Shown here: piece by piece, positions 15,123 through 23,453 of the stretch
Layout of the letters: the number at the start of each line of letters is the position of its first letter
Position numbering within the stretch: position 1 is the first letter of the stretch
DNA from: Actinomycetota bacterium
GTDB taxonomy: Bacteria > Actinomycetota > Geothermincolia > Fen-727 > Anoxymicrobiaceae
Direction of reading: 5' to 3'
NCBI GenBank assembly: GCA_018896525.1
Contig: JAHIMR010000024.1
Coordinates: forward strand, 1-53,145
Length of the DNA: 53,145 nucleotides
The notes under the pieces: generated by a model
Databases searched by the model: none
Told to the model about the DNA's origin: nothing
What the model saw: only the letters and a program-made list of their open reading frames with translations
Translations under genes and position numbers: made by a program

Positions 15123-16076
15123 TTGAGGGTTTTAATAACCGGAATTACGGGGTTCGTCGGGAGCCACCTGGCCGATTACTGTCTGGGCCGGGGCGACGTC
15201 GAGGTGTTCGGGACCGTACGCTGGCGCAGCCGCATGGAGAACGTCAAGGACATTGCCAACGACATAGAGATGCTGGACTGTGACCTGAGGGACGCCGCGG
15301 CGGTACGTCACTGCCTTTCCGAGGTGAAGCCCGACTACATCTTCCACCTGGCGGCGCAGAGCTTCGTTCCAACCTCCTGGAAGGCGCCCAGCGAGACAAT
15401 CATCACCAACATCGTGGGCCAGTTGAACATATTCGAGGCAATGCGCGACCTGGACCTGCCCGCGCGCATACAGATAGCCGGCTCAAGCGAGGAGTACGGC
15501 ATGGTCCACGAGGACGAGGTCCCCATCAAGGAGACGAACCCGCTCCGTCCCTTGAGCCCGTACGGGGTCAGCAAGGTGGGGCAGGACCTGCTTGGCTACC
15601 AGTACCACATGAGCTATGGTCTGAAGATAATCAGAACCCGCGCGTTCAATCACACCGGCCCGCGTCGCGGTGACGTCTTCGTCACCAGCAACTTCTGTAA
15701 GCAGGTGGCAAAGATAGAGAAAGGCAAGCAGGAGCCGGTGCTGGAGGTGGGCAACCTCGAGGCGCGCCGTGATTTCACGGACGTGAGGGACATGGTGTAC
15801 GGGTACTGGCTGGCCCTGGAGAAGGGGGAGCCCGGCGATGTGTATAACCTGGGGTCAGGCAAGGACATCACTATCCAGAGGCTCCTGGACATGCTTCTCG
15901 AGCTTACCTCCGTCGAGATAGAGGTCCGGCAGGACCCCGAGAGGATGCGGCCATCCGACGTGATGGTACTCCTGGCCGACATAACGAAGTTCAGCGACCT
16001 TACCGGTTGGAAGCCCGAGATACCTTTCGAGAAGACCCTGGAAGATACCCTGGAATACTGGCGCGAGCGCGTCTAA
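15123..16076 (+). CDS. GDP-mannose 4,6-dehydratase-like SDR
   Basis: 317 residues. The start is TTG 15123, six bases after GGAGG; the open frame continues upstream to 14895, but that stretch is the shadow of the previous gene. VLITGITGFVGSHL binds NAD(P); GSSEEYG and Y..SK (SPYGVSKVGQD) form the active site; NHTGPRRGDVFV, NLEARRDFTDVRD and RPSDVMVLL are GDP-sugar signatures. Expected to convert GDP-mannose to GDP-4-keto-6-deoxymannose. It is close kin to the SDR at 13002, and the two flank the nucleotidyltransferase, suggesting a complete GDP-6-deoxymannose (D-rhamnose or related) route. Exact step assignment between the two is inferred. Confidence 0.85.
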   Translation: MRVLITGITGFVGSHLADYCLGRGDVEVFGTVRWRSRMENVKDIANDIEMLDCDLRDAAAVRHCLSEVKPDYIFHLAAQSFVPTSWKAPSETIITNIVGQLNIFEAMRDLDLPARIQIAGSSEEYGMVHEDEVPIKETNPLRPLSPYGVSKVGQDLLGYQYHMSYGLKIIRTRAFNHTGPRRGDVFVTSNFCKQVAKIEKGKQEPVLEVGNLEARRDFTDVRDMVYGYWLALEKGEPGDVYNLGSGKDITIQRLLDMLLELTSVEIEVRQDPERMRPSDVMVLLADITKFSDLTGWKPEIPFEKTLEDTLEYWRERV

Positions 16077-16077
16077 C

Positions 16078-16142
16078 CCAAAACGCAACAATGGTGCCAG
16101 GCACCAAACGTGCAAAACGCAAGATGGTGACAGGCACTAACG
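16078..16142. repeat. Palindromic repeat, TGGTGCCAGGCACCA family (copy 2, doubled)
   Basis: Two units in tandem: AACAATGGTGCCAGGCACCA followed by AACGTGCAAAACGCA, then a degenerate ATGGTGACAGGCACTAACGCA. It sits directly after the SDR stop codon and 30 bases before the phosphomutase start, where it could act as a hairpin at the transcript's gene boundary. Confidence 0.8.
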
Positions 16143-16173
16143 CAATACTGATGTCGGATGCAGGCGGGTTATC

Positions 16174-17613
16174 ATGATCAAGTTCGGAACTGACGGATGG
16201 CGCGGGGTGATAGCGGACGACTTCACGTTCGACCGGTTGTGGCTGGTGGCCTGCGCGATCTCCAGGTACGTGGTCCGTAGCGCGTCGGGTGACCCGCCCC
16301 GCATGCTCGTAGGCTACGACACCAGGTTCAACTCCGGGGGCTTCGCGGAGCTATGCGCGGTGGCCGCATCCCGGCATGGCATCGACGTGAAGATGTCCGG
16401 GTCGTTCGTGTCGACCCCCTCCATCTCGTATGCCACGGTGGACCTGGAGGCCGATGGGGCGATAATGATAACCGCGAGCCACAATCCCGCCCGTTATAGC
16501 GGCATCAAGTTCAAGGCCGCCTACGGCGGGTCGGCGACCGGTGCGATCACCGCCAGTATCGAGGAGGAGCTCAGGCGGGTTGAGGAGGACCCTCCGCCGA
16601 GGCCCGATTTCCTGTTCGAGGATGTGCTCGCGGAAGGCGGCGTCGAGCTGTTCGACCCGGTCCCCCGCTACCTGGACAAGGTTGTTTCAATGGTGGACGC
16701 GGACGTGTTTCCCGCCGGGGATATCAAGGTGGTGTTCGATCCCATGTACGGGGCGGGACAGGGACTGTTCACCGAGGCGATGCGGCGCCTTGGGATGGAC
16801 TGCCTTGAGATACACGGAGTGCATAACCCGCTTTTCCCCGGGCTCCACCCGGAGCCGATAGGTGACAACCTCGACGGGCTCAAGGAAGCGGTCGTTTCCG
16901 GTGGATGCAACGTCGGCATAGCGGTTGACGGCGACGCCGACAGGGTGACCGCGGTTGACGCCACCGGCCGGTTTATCAGCTCGCATATGGTGTTCGCGCT
17001 GTTACTGAAGCACCTGGTGGAGGTCAGGGGATGGAGCGGGGATGTGGTCAAGACGGTCTCCACTACCACCATGATAGACAGGCTCTGCGACCGGTACGGG
17101 CTGGAGCTTCACGTGGTGCCGGTCGGCTTCAAGTACATATGCGACCTGATGCTCGAGCAGGACATCCTTATGGGTGGCGAGGAGAGCGGCGGAACCGGGA
17201 TAAAGAATTACATCCCGGAACGCGACGGCATCCTGGTGGGGCTTCTTCTGGTTGAGATAATTGCCACCCACGGAAAGACGCTGGGCCAACTGGTAGACGA
17301 GCTGATGGATTCACTGGGGCGACGGTTCGTATACCTGAGACGCGATATGGAGCTGACCCGGGCGCACAAGGAAGCGCTGCTGGAGAACCTGGGTGCCCTC
17401 GAGTCTGCCGAGATAGGCGGGCAGGAGGTAACCAACCTGGTGACGATAGACGGCCTCAAGTTCCACCGCGCCGACGGTTCCTGGCTCATGCTGCGGGTTT
17501 CGGGTACGGAGGCGGTGGTCCGCGTCTATGCCGAGGCCGCGTCACAGCAGGAGGTGGAGGACCTGATTGATGAGGGTGCCCGGCTGATAGACGAGGTCGC
17601 CCCCGGGCAATGA
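16174..17613 (+). CDS. Phosphohexomutase (phosphomannomutase/phosphoglucomutase)
   Basis: 479 residues with all four alpha-D-phosphohexomutase domains. KFGTDGWRG opens domain 1; the phosphoserine loop is TASHNPARYSG; the Mg-binding loop is DGDADR; the sugar-specificity loop GGEESGG follows; the phosphate-binding loop of domain 4 is RVSGTEAVVRVY. It interconverts hexose 6- and 1-phosphates, providing mannose-1-phosphate (for GDP-mannose) or glucose-1-phosphate (for UDP-glucose). Context with PGI/PMI 14 bases downstream favours mannose. ATG 16174; a GGCGGG precedes it by six bases. Confidence 0.9.
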   Translation: MIKFGTDGWRGVIADDFTFDRLWLVACAISRYVVRSASGDPPRMLVGYDTRFNSGGFAELCAVAASRHGIDVKMSGSFVSTPSISYATVDLEADGAIMITASHNPARYSGIKFKAAYGGSATGAITASIEEELRRVEEDPPPRPDFLFEDVLAEGGVELFDPVPRYLDKVVSMVDADVFPAGDIKVVFDPMYGAGQGLFTEAMRRLGMDCLEIHGVHNPLFPGLHPEPIGDNLDGLKEAVVSGGCNVGIAVDGDADRVTAVDATGRFISSHMVFALLLKHLVEVRGWSGDVVKTVSTTTMIDRLCDRYGLELHVVPVGFKYICDLMLEQDILMGGEESGGTGIKNYIPERDGILVGLLLVEIIATHGKTLGQLVDELMDSLGRRFVYLRRDMELTRAHKEALLENLGALESAEIGGQEVTNLVTIDGLKFHRADGSWLMLRVSGTEAVVRVYAEAASQQEVEDLIDEGARLIDEVAPGQ

Positions 17614-17626
17614 CGGGAGGAAATAA

Positions 17627-18703
17627 GTGGGTCTAGAGATTGACATGGACAACGAGGCCGAACTTACGGCGATTGACCGGGAGGGCATGCTGGAGGCCCT
17701 GGAGGGGTTCCCGGGACAGGTGCGCGAGGCGCTCGACATCGGGGAGTTCGACCTCACCTTGCCTTCTCCGGATGACCTGAACGCGGTAGTGGTGCTGGGA
17801 ATGGGGGGTTCCGGCATCTCGGGGGATGTCGCCTCGGCGGTTGCCGCCGACAGGGGGCTGCCGTTGCCGGTGACGACCGTGAAAGGGTACCAACTCCCGT
17901 CCCTGGTGGACGAGCGGACGCTCGTCTTTGCTGTGAGCTACTCCGGCAACACCGAGGAAACGCTGGATTGCTTCAACCAGGCGCTGGACAGGGGGGCGCG
18001 CCTGGTTACGGTGAGCAGCGGCGGACGCCTGGCGGAGCTCGCCGGGGAGTACGGGGTACCGTGCTTCAAGATACCGGGCGGGTTACAGCCCCGGGCGTCG
18101 CTGGGATACCTGTTTATTCCCATCGTCTCAGTGATGGAGAGGATTGGACTGCTTTCCGGGGTGACCGGTGAGCTGAGAGCGGCGGCGGAGATGCTGGACG
18201 GGAGGAGCCGCGAGTACCGGGTTGGGGTCTCGCTGGACGGTAATCCCACCAAGAGGCTCGCCAAGGACCTGGTGGGGTACGTCCCGGTGGTGTACGGCTC
18301 GGAGGGATACGTCGCGGTGGCGGCGATGAGGTGGAAGGCCCAGTTCAACGAGAACGCCAAGATACCCTCGTTTCACAACTCGTTCCCCGAGCTCAATCAC
18401 AACGAGACTGTGGGCTGGCGGAACCTGGCCGATATCTGCTCCCGCTGTCAACTGGTCGTGCTCCGTGAGCCTGGAGAGCACCCCAGGGTGGAAAAGCGGA
18501 TACGCATAACAATGGACCTCTTGCAGGACAGCGTGGGGCACATCACCCAGGTGTGCGCCCGTGGAAGTAACAGTATAGAGAGGCTGCTCGACCTCATTTA
18601 CTTCGGGGATTACACCAGTGTCTACCTGGCCCTGGCGTTGGGTCAGGATCCAACACCGGTTACCCGTATCGAGGAGCTGAAAAAGCGGCTTGCCGCTAAA
18701 TAA
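17627..18703 (+). CDS. Bifunctional phosphoglucose/phosphomannose isomerase
   Basis: 358 residues, GTG 17627 six bases after GGAGG. Two SIS domains: the first has GMGGSGISGDV and YSGNTEETLDC (phosphosugar binding); the C-terminal half has the PGI/PMI-family signature FNENAKIPSFHNSFPELNHN with the catalytic Glu and His. It converts glucose-6-P and mannose-6-P to fructose-6-P, linking central metabolism to GDP-mannose synthesis with the phosphomutase just upstream. Such small bifunctional enzymes are known from archaea and some actinobacteria. Its stop codon is followed within two bases by the 185-bp inverted-hairpin repeat. Confidence 0.88.
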   Translation: MGLEIDMDNEAELTAIDREGMLEALEGFPGQVREALDIGEFDLTLPSPDDLNAVVVLGMGGSGISGDVASAVAADRGLPLPVTTVKGYQLPSLVDERTLVFAVSYSGNTEETLDCFNQALDRGARLVTVSSGGRLAELAGEYGVPCFKIPGGLQPRASLGYLFIPIVSVMERIGLLSGVTGELRAAAEMLDGRSREYRVGVSLDGNPTKRLAKDLVGYVPVVYGSEGYVAVAAMRWKAQFNENAKIPSFHNSFPELNHNETVGWRNLADICSRCQLVVLREPGEHPRVEKRIRITMDLLQDSVGHITQVCARGSNSIERLLDLIYFGDYTSVYLALALGQDPTPVTRIEELKKRLAAK

Positions 18704-18704
18704 G

Positions 18705-18895
18705 ACCCCGACACCCGAACGGGGACTGGCCCAGGCTGTTGTCGTTCGACCTCCACACCCAAACCGAAGTACGTAATGCAACAGCGGGCCTGTCCCCACC
18801 CTTATACACGATAACGCCAGACAAAACCCGTCATCCCCGGGCTGGTGCCGTTGGAACCCTCACCCAAGCGGTGTCTGTTATGCAACAGCCCAGGG
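18705..18895 (-). repeat. Double-hairpin repeat of about 185 bp (left, inverted copy)
   Basis: Read on the minus strand it matches 23261-23443 almost throughout: GGGCTGTTGCATAACAGAC, a GGTTCCAACGG segment, CAGCCCGGGGATGACGGG, then CCCGCTGTTGCATTA, TCGAACGACAACAGCCTGGG and a GTCCCCGTTCGGGTG tail. Each half contains TGTTGCAT and CAACAGCC-type arms that can pair, so the unit looks like two tandem hairpins. No coding capacity. It begins at the end of the PGI/PMI gene. Confidence 0.85.
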
Positions 18896-18928
18896 GCGAG
18901 CCTCCCTCACAAATTAACAAAAACCACA

Positions 18929-18965
18929 AAATGACCCAATGGTGCCTGGCACCATTGGGTCATTT
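18929..18965. repeat. Perfect 37-base palindrome, TGGTGCC family (copy 3)
   Basis: The arm AAATGACCCAATGGTGCC, one central T, then its exact complement form an 18-bp perfect stem. It belongs to the TGGTGCC repeat family, but its outer arms differ from copy 4 (GACCC here, GCGCC there) with pairing kept. The rest of this 430-base gap (18966-19135) has a CCGGT/ACCGG hairpin and an extended -10-like TGATATGAT near 19060-19068 that could be the ahcY promoter. Confidence 0.85.
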
Positions 18966-19135
18966 CTGGGCACATCGCCGTCACACGACCTCGTGCTACG
19001 GGAGGTAAGGGCCGCCATAGGGGGCTTTCCGGTTTCCTGGACCGGCTTGCGGGGAGCATTGATATGATAAAGTAATGAACCGTTCGAGAAACAGTTACGT
19101 TCGGGGAACAGGGAACATCGAAAGGAGAGCGCTAT

Positions 19136-20392
19136 ATGGAGTACGACGTGAAGGATCTGGCCCTTTCCGGGGAGGGCAAAGCAAGGATAGAGTGGGCCGG
19201 GTTGGAGATGAAGGTCCTGGAGATAATCCGGAGGCGCTTTATCGAGGAAAAGCCTCTCGAGGGCCTGAAGATCGGGGCATGCCTTCACGTCACCACCGAG
19301 ACCGCCAACCTGATGATAACCCTGAAGGCGGGCGGCGCGGAAGGGTTCCTGTGCGCGAGCAACCCCCTTAGCACCCAGGACGACGTCGCCGCGTCCCTGG
19401 TCAAGGATTACGGGATCCCCGTGTTCGCGATACACGGGGAGGACAACGACACTTACTACCGGCACATAGCAAGCGTGCTGGCCGGGAAGCCGCAGATAAC
19501 CATGGACGATGGTGCGGATCTCGTCTCCGCCGTCCACACCGACTACAAGGAACAGGCCTCTGAGATTATTGCCGGCACTGAGGAGACCACTACCGGGGTG
19601 ATAAGGCTCAAGAGCATGGAGGCAAACGGGGTCCTGCTCTACCCGGTGATAGCGGTGAACAACGCTGACACCAAGCACCTCTTCGATAACCGGTACGGCA
19701 CCGGTCAGTCCACTCTGGACGGGATACTGAGGGCGACGAACCTCCTGCTGGCGGGCAAGGTGCTGGTGGTGTTCGGCTACGGGTGGTGCGGCAGGGGAGT
19801 GGCGTCGCGCGCCCGGGGCATGGGATCGAACGTTGTAGTGGTCGAGGTCGATCCGCTGAGGGCGTTGGAGGCGGTCATGGACGGCTTCCGGGTGATGACC
19901 TCGTTCGAGGCCGCCAGGCAGGGTGACATATTCGTCACCACCACCGGGGACGCAAGCGTTCTACGCGCTGAGCACTTCAAGGTAATGAAGGACAGGGCCG
20001 TCATGTGCAACGCCGGTCACTTCGATGTGGAGATAGATATCCCCGCGCTGGAGAAGATGGCTACCAGTCGCGACACGGTGCGGAAACACGTGGAGTGTTT
20101 TATCATGGAGGATGCCCGGCGGCTGTATCTCCTCGGAGAGGGGCGGCTCGTCAACCTCGCCGCCGCCGAGGGACACCCGGCAAGCGTTATGGACATGAGC
20201 TTTGCCAACCAGGCGCTTAATGCCGAGTACGCCTTCTCGCACGCCGGGGAACTGGAGAAGAGGGTCTATGACGTACCCGGAGATATTGACCGGGAGATAG
20301 CCCGGCTGAAGCTCGAGACCATGGGAATCGAGATAGACAGCCTGACGCCGGAGCAGGAGAAGTACCTGAGCAGTTGGACGATAGGGACATGA
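19136..20392 (+). CDS. ahcY: S-adenosylhomocysteinase
   Basis: 418 residues. It splits S-adenosylhomocysteine to adenosine and homocysteine using tightly bound NAD+, removing the inhibitor left by methyltransferases. [18 protein letters not shown] and [14 protein letters not shown] are the substrate-side signatures; [19 protein letters not shown] is the NAD-binding loop; [10 protein letters not shown] is conserved near the active site. The length is that of the short (archaeal/Thermotoga-like) form, without the insert of eukaryotic and many proteobacterial enzymes. ATG 19136 follows AAAGGAGAGCGCTAT. It heads a run with a class II aldolase-like gene and mtnA, so products of SAM use (SAH and MTA) seem handled together. 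Confidence 0.93.
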   Translation: MEYDVKDLALSGEGKARIEWAGLEMKVLEIIRRRFIEEKPLEGLKIGACLHVTTETANLMITLKAGGAEGFLCASNPLSTQDDVAASLVKDYGIPVFAIHGEDNDTYYRHIASVLAGKPQITMDDGADLVSAVHTDYKEQASEIIAGTEETTTGVIRLKSMEANGVLLYPVIAVNNADTKHLFDNRYGTGQSTLDGILRATNLLLAGKVLVVFGYGWCGRGVASRARGMGSNVVVVEVDPLRALEAVMDGFRVMTSFEAARQGDIFVTTTGDASVLRAEHFKVMKDRAVMCNAGHFDVEIDIPALEKMATSRDTVRKHVECFIMEDARRLYLLGEGRLVNLAAAEGHPASVMDMSFANQALNAEYAFSHAGELEKRVYDVPGDIDREIARLKLETMGIEIDSLTPEQEKYLSSWTIGT

Positions 20393-20405
20393 GATTGGAC
20401 ATGCG

Positions 20406-20993
20406 ATGTCAGGAATGAAACCCGGGGAACTACTGGGTCTTACGGCGGCTTGCCGCAGGATGTACGAGAGCGGCCTGGTGACCGGTGCCCTGGGGGGCGT
20501 CGGCGTAAGGGTATCATCGGGGGATGTCATGGTTTCCCGCGCGGGCAGCCGCCTCGGCTTTCTTCAGGACACCGACATGATTCTCATGAACGGCGTCCGG
20601 CAGCAGCCCGACGGAAAGAGAGAGGGCTACACCCGGGATGCGGGCATCTTCAAGGCGGTTCTTGCGGTACGGAAGGAAGCCGGGTCGGTCATAAGGATAC
20701 AATCACCGTACGCGACCGCGCTTGCCCACAGGGGGCGGAAGGCCATGGAGAAGTCGCAGGGCCTGATGGAGGACCTTGGTGGTGTCGTGTTCGTACCGTT
20801 CTACCGGCAAGGTACCGCCGGGCTCGCGGGGGCGGTCGCTGAGGCACTGCGCGACAACCGTATCGCCATAGTCGAGGGGCAGGGTCCGGTGCTCTGGGGT
20901 ATTGATATCGAAGACGCGGTTGACCAGGCCGAGGCGCTCGAGGCCGCCGCCAAGGTCATCTTTCTGCTGAACGGCGGCAATGGTGCCGGGTAG
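20406..20993 (+). CDS. Class II aldolase/adducin-like protein lacking metal ligands
   Basis: 195 residues with the class II aldolase layout: an N-terminal helix (LTAACRRMYESGLV), the substrate loop region, SPYATALAH, and the C-terminal VEGQGPVLWG segment. In active family members the zinc is held by HTH just before SPYA and by a His in the NHG motif. Here those positions read RIQ (residues 97-99) and Q159, so all three zinc histidines are gone; the GGN(I/L)S loop is also altered (GGVGV). It is therefore probably not a zinc aldolase and may be a binding protein, a regulator or an enzyme with other chemistry. It lies 13 bases after ahcY and overlaps mtnA by 14 bases, where MtnB or the Ald2 aldolase of methylthioadenosine salvage would be expected. 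Confidence 0.78.
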   Translation: MSGMKPGELLGLTAACRRMYESGLVTGALGGVGVRVSSGDVMVSRAGSRLGFLQDTDMILMNGVRQQPDGKREGYTRDAGIFKAVLAVRKEAGSVIRIQSPYATALAHRGRKAMEKSQGLMEDLGGVVFVPFYRQGTAGLAGAVAEALRDNRIAIVEGQGPVLWGIDIEDAVDQAEALEAAAKVIFLLNGGNGAG

Positions 20994-22044
20994 AACCGTG
21001 AGTTGCGAGCCCGGGGACTCCGTGTTTTTCACTGATGAGCGGCTTTCCATCATAGACCAGACAGCCCTTCCCGGCGCAACTATAATCCTGGAACTGAGTA
21101 CGCCTGAGGATGTCGTCGGGGCGATTCGACGGCTGGCGGTAAGGGGAGCGATGGCCATCGGGGTGGCGGGTGCCTACGGTGTGCTCCTGGGGGCGCTGGG
21201 GGCCGCCGGTGGTAACGTGGAGGAGATAAGGAGGGCTACCGGCGAGGCGGTATCGATTATCTCCGCCTCCCGGCCCACCGCGGTTAACCTCTTCTGGGCG
21301 TGCCGGCGAATGGAGAACGCGCTCGAGGAGGGAGCCGAAGACGGCCCGGACACCCTCACCCTGAGGCTCCGACGTCGGGCCGACGAGATAGCGTTTGATA
21401 CCATCGAGTCCAACAGACAACTGGTGGAGGCCGGCCAGGAGGTGGTGGGTAACGGCGCGGGAACGCTGACCCACTGCAACTCCGGCCCGCTGGCGGCGAT
21501 CCGCTACGGTACCGCGGTGGGGGTGCTTATCGAGGCCCACCGCCGCAAAAAAGGAATACACGTATACGTAGACGAGACGCGTCCCCTGTTGCAGGGAGCG
21601 CGCCTTACCGCCTGGGAACTGGGCAGGGAGGGCGTCCCTTACACCCTTATCACCGATAGCACCGCGGCGCAGGTGATGAGGAGGGGCTCGGTGGACCTGG
21701 TGATCACCGGCGCGGACCGTATCGCGGCGAACGGCGATACCGCGAACAAGATAGGCACCTACGCTCTGGCGGTGCTGGCCGGTGAGCACGGAATCCCGTT
21801 CTACATAGCCGCGCCCGACTCCACGGTCGATCTCGAATGTGCCGACGGATCCCGGATAGTGATAGAGGAGCGTAACGCGGATGAGGTTCGCACCTGCGCC
21901 GGGCGGGCGACGGCCCCTCCCGACTCTCCGGTATACAATCCGGCGTTTGACGTCACACCGGCGAAGTATATCAGCGGCATTATCACCGAGCGTGGTGTGC
22001 TGCGCCGGCCGTACGTGGAGAGTCTCCGCCGGTCCCGCGGGTGA
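20980..22044 (+). CDS. mtnA: S-methyl-5-thioribose-1-phosphate isomerase
   Basis: 354 residues of the eIF2B/MtnA fold. It converts 5-methylthioribose-1-P to 5-methylthioribulose-1-P in methylthioadenosine salvage. Family features: IRRLAVRGAMAIGVAGAYGV near the start, the catalytic Cys in LTHCNSGPLA, the catalytic Asp in ITGADRIAANGDTANKIGTY, and IPFYIAAPDSTVD near the end. The first in-frame ATG, at 20980, lies within the aldolase-like gene; GTG 20998 after its stop is an alternative. With ahcY upstream it suggests disposal of SAM by-products. Some MtnA homologues also use deoxyribose-1-P or ribose-1-P analogues. Confidence 0.9.
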   Translation: MVPGRTVSCEPGDSVFFTDERLSIIDQTALPGATIILELSTPEDVVGAIRRLAVRGAMAIGVAGAYGVLLGALGAAGGNVEEIRRATGEAVSIISASRPTAVNLFWACRRMENALEEGAEDGPDTLTLRLRRRADEIAFDTIESNRQLVEAGQEVVGNGAGTLTHCNSGPLAAIRYGTAVGVLIEAHRRKKGIHVYVDETRPLLQGARLTAWELGREGVPYTLITDSTAAQVMRRGSVDLVITGADRIAANGDTANKIGTYALAVLAGEHGIPFYIAAPDSTVDLECADGSRIVIEERNADEVRTCAGRATAPPDSPVYNPAFDVTPAKYISGIITERGVLRRPYVESLRRSRG

Positions 22045-22066
22045 ACGCTCGAGGAGGAGGGTTTGC

Positions 22067-23176
22067 ATGGACGAGAGAGTAATGGTGATGGCGGCGGGCC
22101 TGGGGACCCGGTTGATGCCGCTCACCGGCGAGATAGCCAAGCCGATGGTCCCGATTGTGAACCGCCCGGTGATGGAGCACCTGTTCGCATTGATATCAGG
22201 CTGCGGTTTTCACGAAGTGGCGGTCAACCTCCATCACTTTCCTGAGGCGATAAGGGATCACTTCGGCGACGGATCCCGGTGGGGCATGAGCATTCACTAC
22301 TCGATGGAAGAGAAACTCATGGGCACCGCGGGAGGCGTTAGGCGATGCGCCGACTTCCTCGGTTCCGGTACGTTTATAGTGCTGAGCGGGGACGCGCTGA
22401 CCGACGTGGACCTGCGGGAGTTGTTGGCGTTCCACCGCGATAGGAAGTCGGTTGCGACTATCGTGACCACGCCGGTGGACGATACGTCCAAGTACGGGGT
22501 TGTGCTTGCCGGAGAGTACGGAAGGGTAGAAGGCTTCCAGGAGAAGCCGACCGAGGCGGAGGCGATAAGCAACGTAGCGAACTCCGGCATCTACGTCTTT
22601 GAGCCGGAGGTTCTGGACCTCATACCGCGGGACAAGCCGTACGACTTCGGGCGAGAACTGTTCCCCCGGCTGGTTGAGGACGGCGCGGCTCTGTACGCAT
22701 GGACCCACCGGTACTACTGGAACGACGTCGGCAGCATCGAGGAGTACCAGAAGGGGAACTTTGATGCCTTAAACGGTCGGGTGAACGTTGACATCCCCGG
22801 CAACCAGATCGCTCCCGGCATCTGGGTAGGAGCGGATACCACCGTGAATCGTGACGTGGTCATGACCCCGCCGGTGTGCATCGGTGACAGGTGTGTTATC
22901 GAGCGTGGGGCGCGCATTCTCGGCCCGGTTATCATCGGGCCCGATACGATGGTCAGGGCCGGGGCGGTGTTGTACCGGGGCATCAAGTGGGGTGGGGGGT
23001 ACATAGGACGGGATGCCAGCATGGTCGGGAGCATAGCCGGTTCCGATTTTCACATCGGAGAAGGCGCGGTGCTACTGGACGGCGTCGTGCTCGGGAGCGG
23101 CTCCGTAGTTGAAGATGGAATTGTAATCGACCCAAGTGTTAGAATAATGCCGGGAAGCATCGTTAACAACAAGTAG
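22067..23176 (+). CDS. Sugar-1-phosphate nucleotidyltransferase with beta-helix tail
   Basis: 369 residues; ATG 22067 follows GAGGAGGAGG by six bases (the frame stays open upstream inside mtnA). VMAAGLGTRLMPLTGEIAKPMVP is the nucleotidyltransferase signature; LSGDALTDVDL holds the metal-binding Asp; residues 245-365 are hexapeptide repeats (IGDRCVIERGARILGPVIIG...). It is a diverged paralogue of the enzyme at 13961. Substrate not determined: glucose-1-P and mannose-1-P are both plausible. Its place in the ahcY-mtnA run has no obvious metabolic link, so it may simply share a transcript. Confidence 0.87.
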   Translation: MDERVMVMAAGLGTRLMPLTGEIAKPMVPIVNRPVMEHLFALISGCGFHEVAVNLHHFPEAIRDHFGDGSRWGMSIHYSMEEKLMGTAGGVRRCADFLGSGTFIVLSGDALTDVDLRELLAFHRDRKSVATIVTTPVDDTSKYGVVLAGEYGRVEGFQEKPTEAEAISNVANSGIYVFEPEVLDLIPRDKPYDFGRELFPRLVEDGAALYAWTHRYYWNDVGSIEEYQKGNFDALNGRVNVDIPGNQIAPGIWVGADTTVNRDVVMTPPVCIGDRCVIERGARILGPVIIGPDTMVRAGAVLYRGIKWGGGYIGRDASMVGSIAGSDFHIGEGAVLLDGVVLGSGSVVEDGIVIDPSVRIMPGSIVNNK

Positions 23177-23206
23177 TACCCACCTCTCCATCCTCTCCAG
23201 CAAGAA

Positions 23207-23255
23207 TGCGCCAATGGTGCCAGGCACCATTGGCGCACCAGGCACCATTGGCGCA
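23207..23255. repeat. Perfect 31-base palindrome plus half copy, TGGTGCC family (copy 4)
   Basis: TGCGCCAATGGTGCC, a central A, then its exact complement form a 15-bp perfect stem; an extra half unit CCAGGCACCATTGGCGCA follows. It lies just after the nucleotidyltransferase stop and may mark the transcript end. Confidence 0.85.
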
Positions 23256-23260
23256 TACGC

Positions 23261-23443
23261 CCCGGCTGTTGCATAACAGACGCAGCTTGAGTGACGAGTC
23301 CAACGGCAACAGCCCGGGGATGGCGGGTTTTGTTTCACGTTATTGCGTGTAAGACTGGGGTCAGGCCCGCTGTTGCATTATGGAGATAGACTTGAGTGAA
23401 GAATCGAACGACAACAGCTTGGGCCAGACCCCGTTTGGGTGGG
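23261..23443 (+). repeat. Double-hairpin repeat of about 185 bp (right copy)
   Basis: Inverted partner of 18705-18895. CCCGGCTGTTGCATAACAGAC opens the first module and CGGCAACAGCCCGGGG closes it; the second runs from CCCGCTGTTGCATTATGG to GACAACAGCTTGGGCC. The tail CCCCGTTTGGGTGGGGAGG runs into the ribosome-binding site of comF, so the repeat supplies or abuts its translation signal. Confidence 0.85.
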
Positions 23444-23453
23444 GAGGAGACGG

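Noticed and set aside
18966-19135. SAH riboswitch before ahcY
   Set aside because: The leader shows only a small CCGGT/ACCGG hairpin and none of the conserved SAH-aptamer blocks I know.
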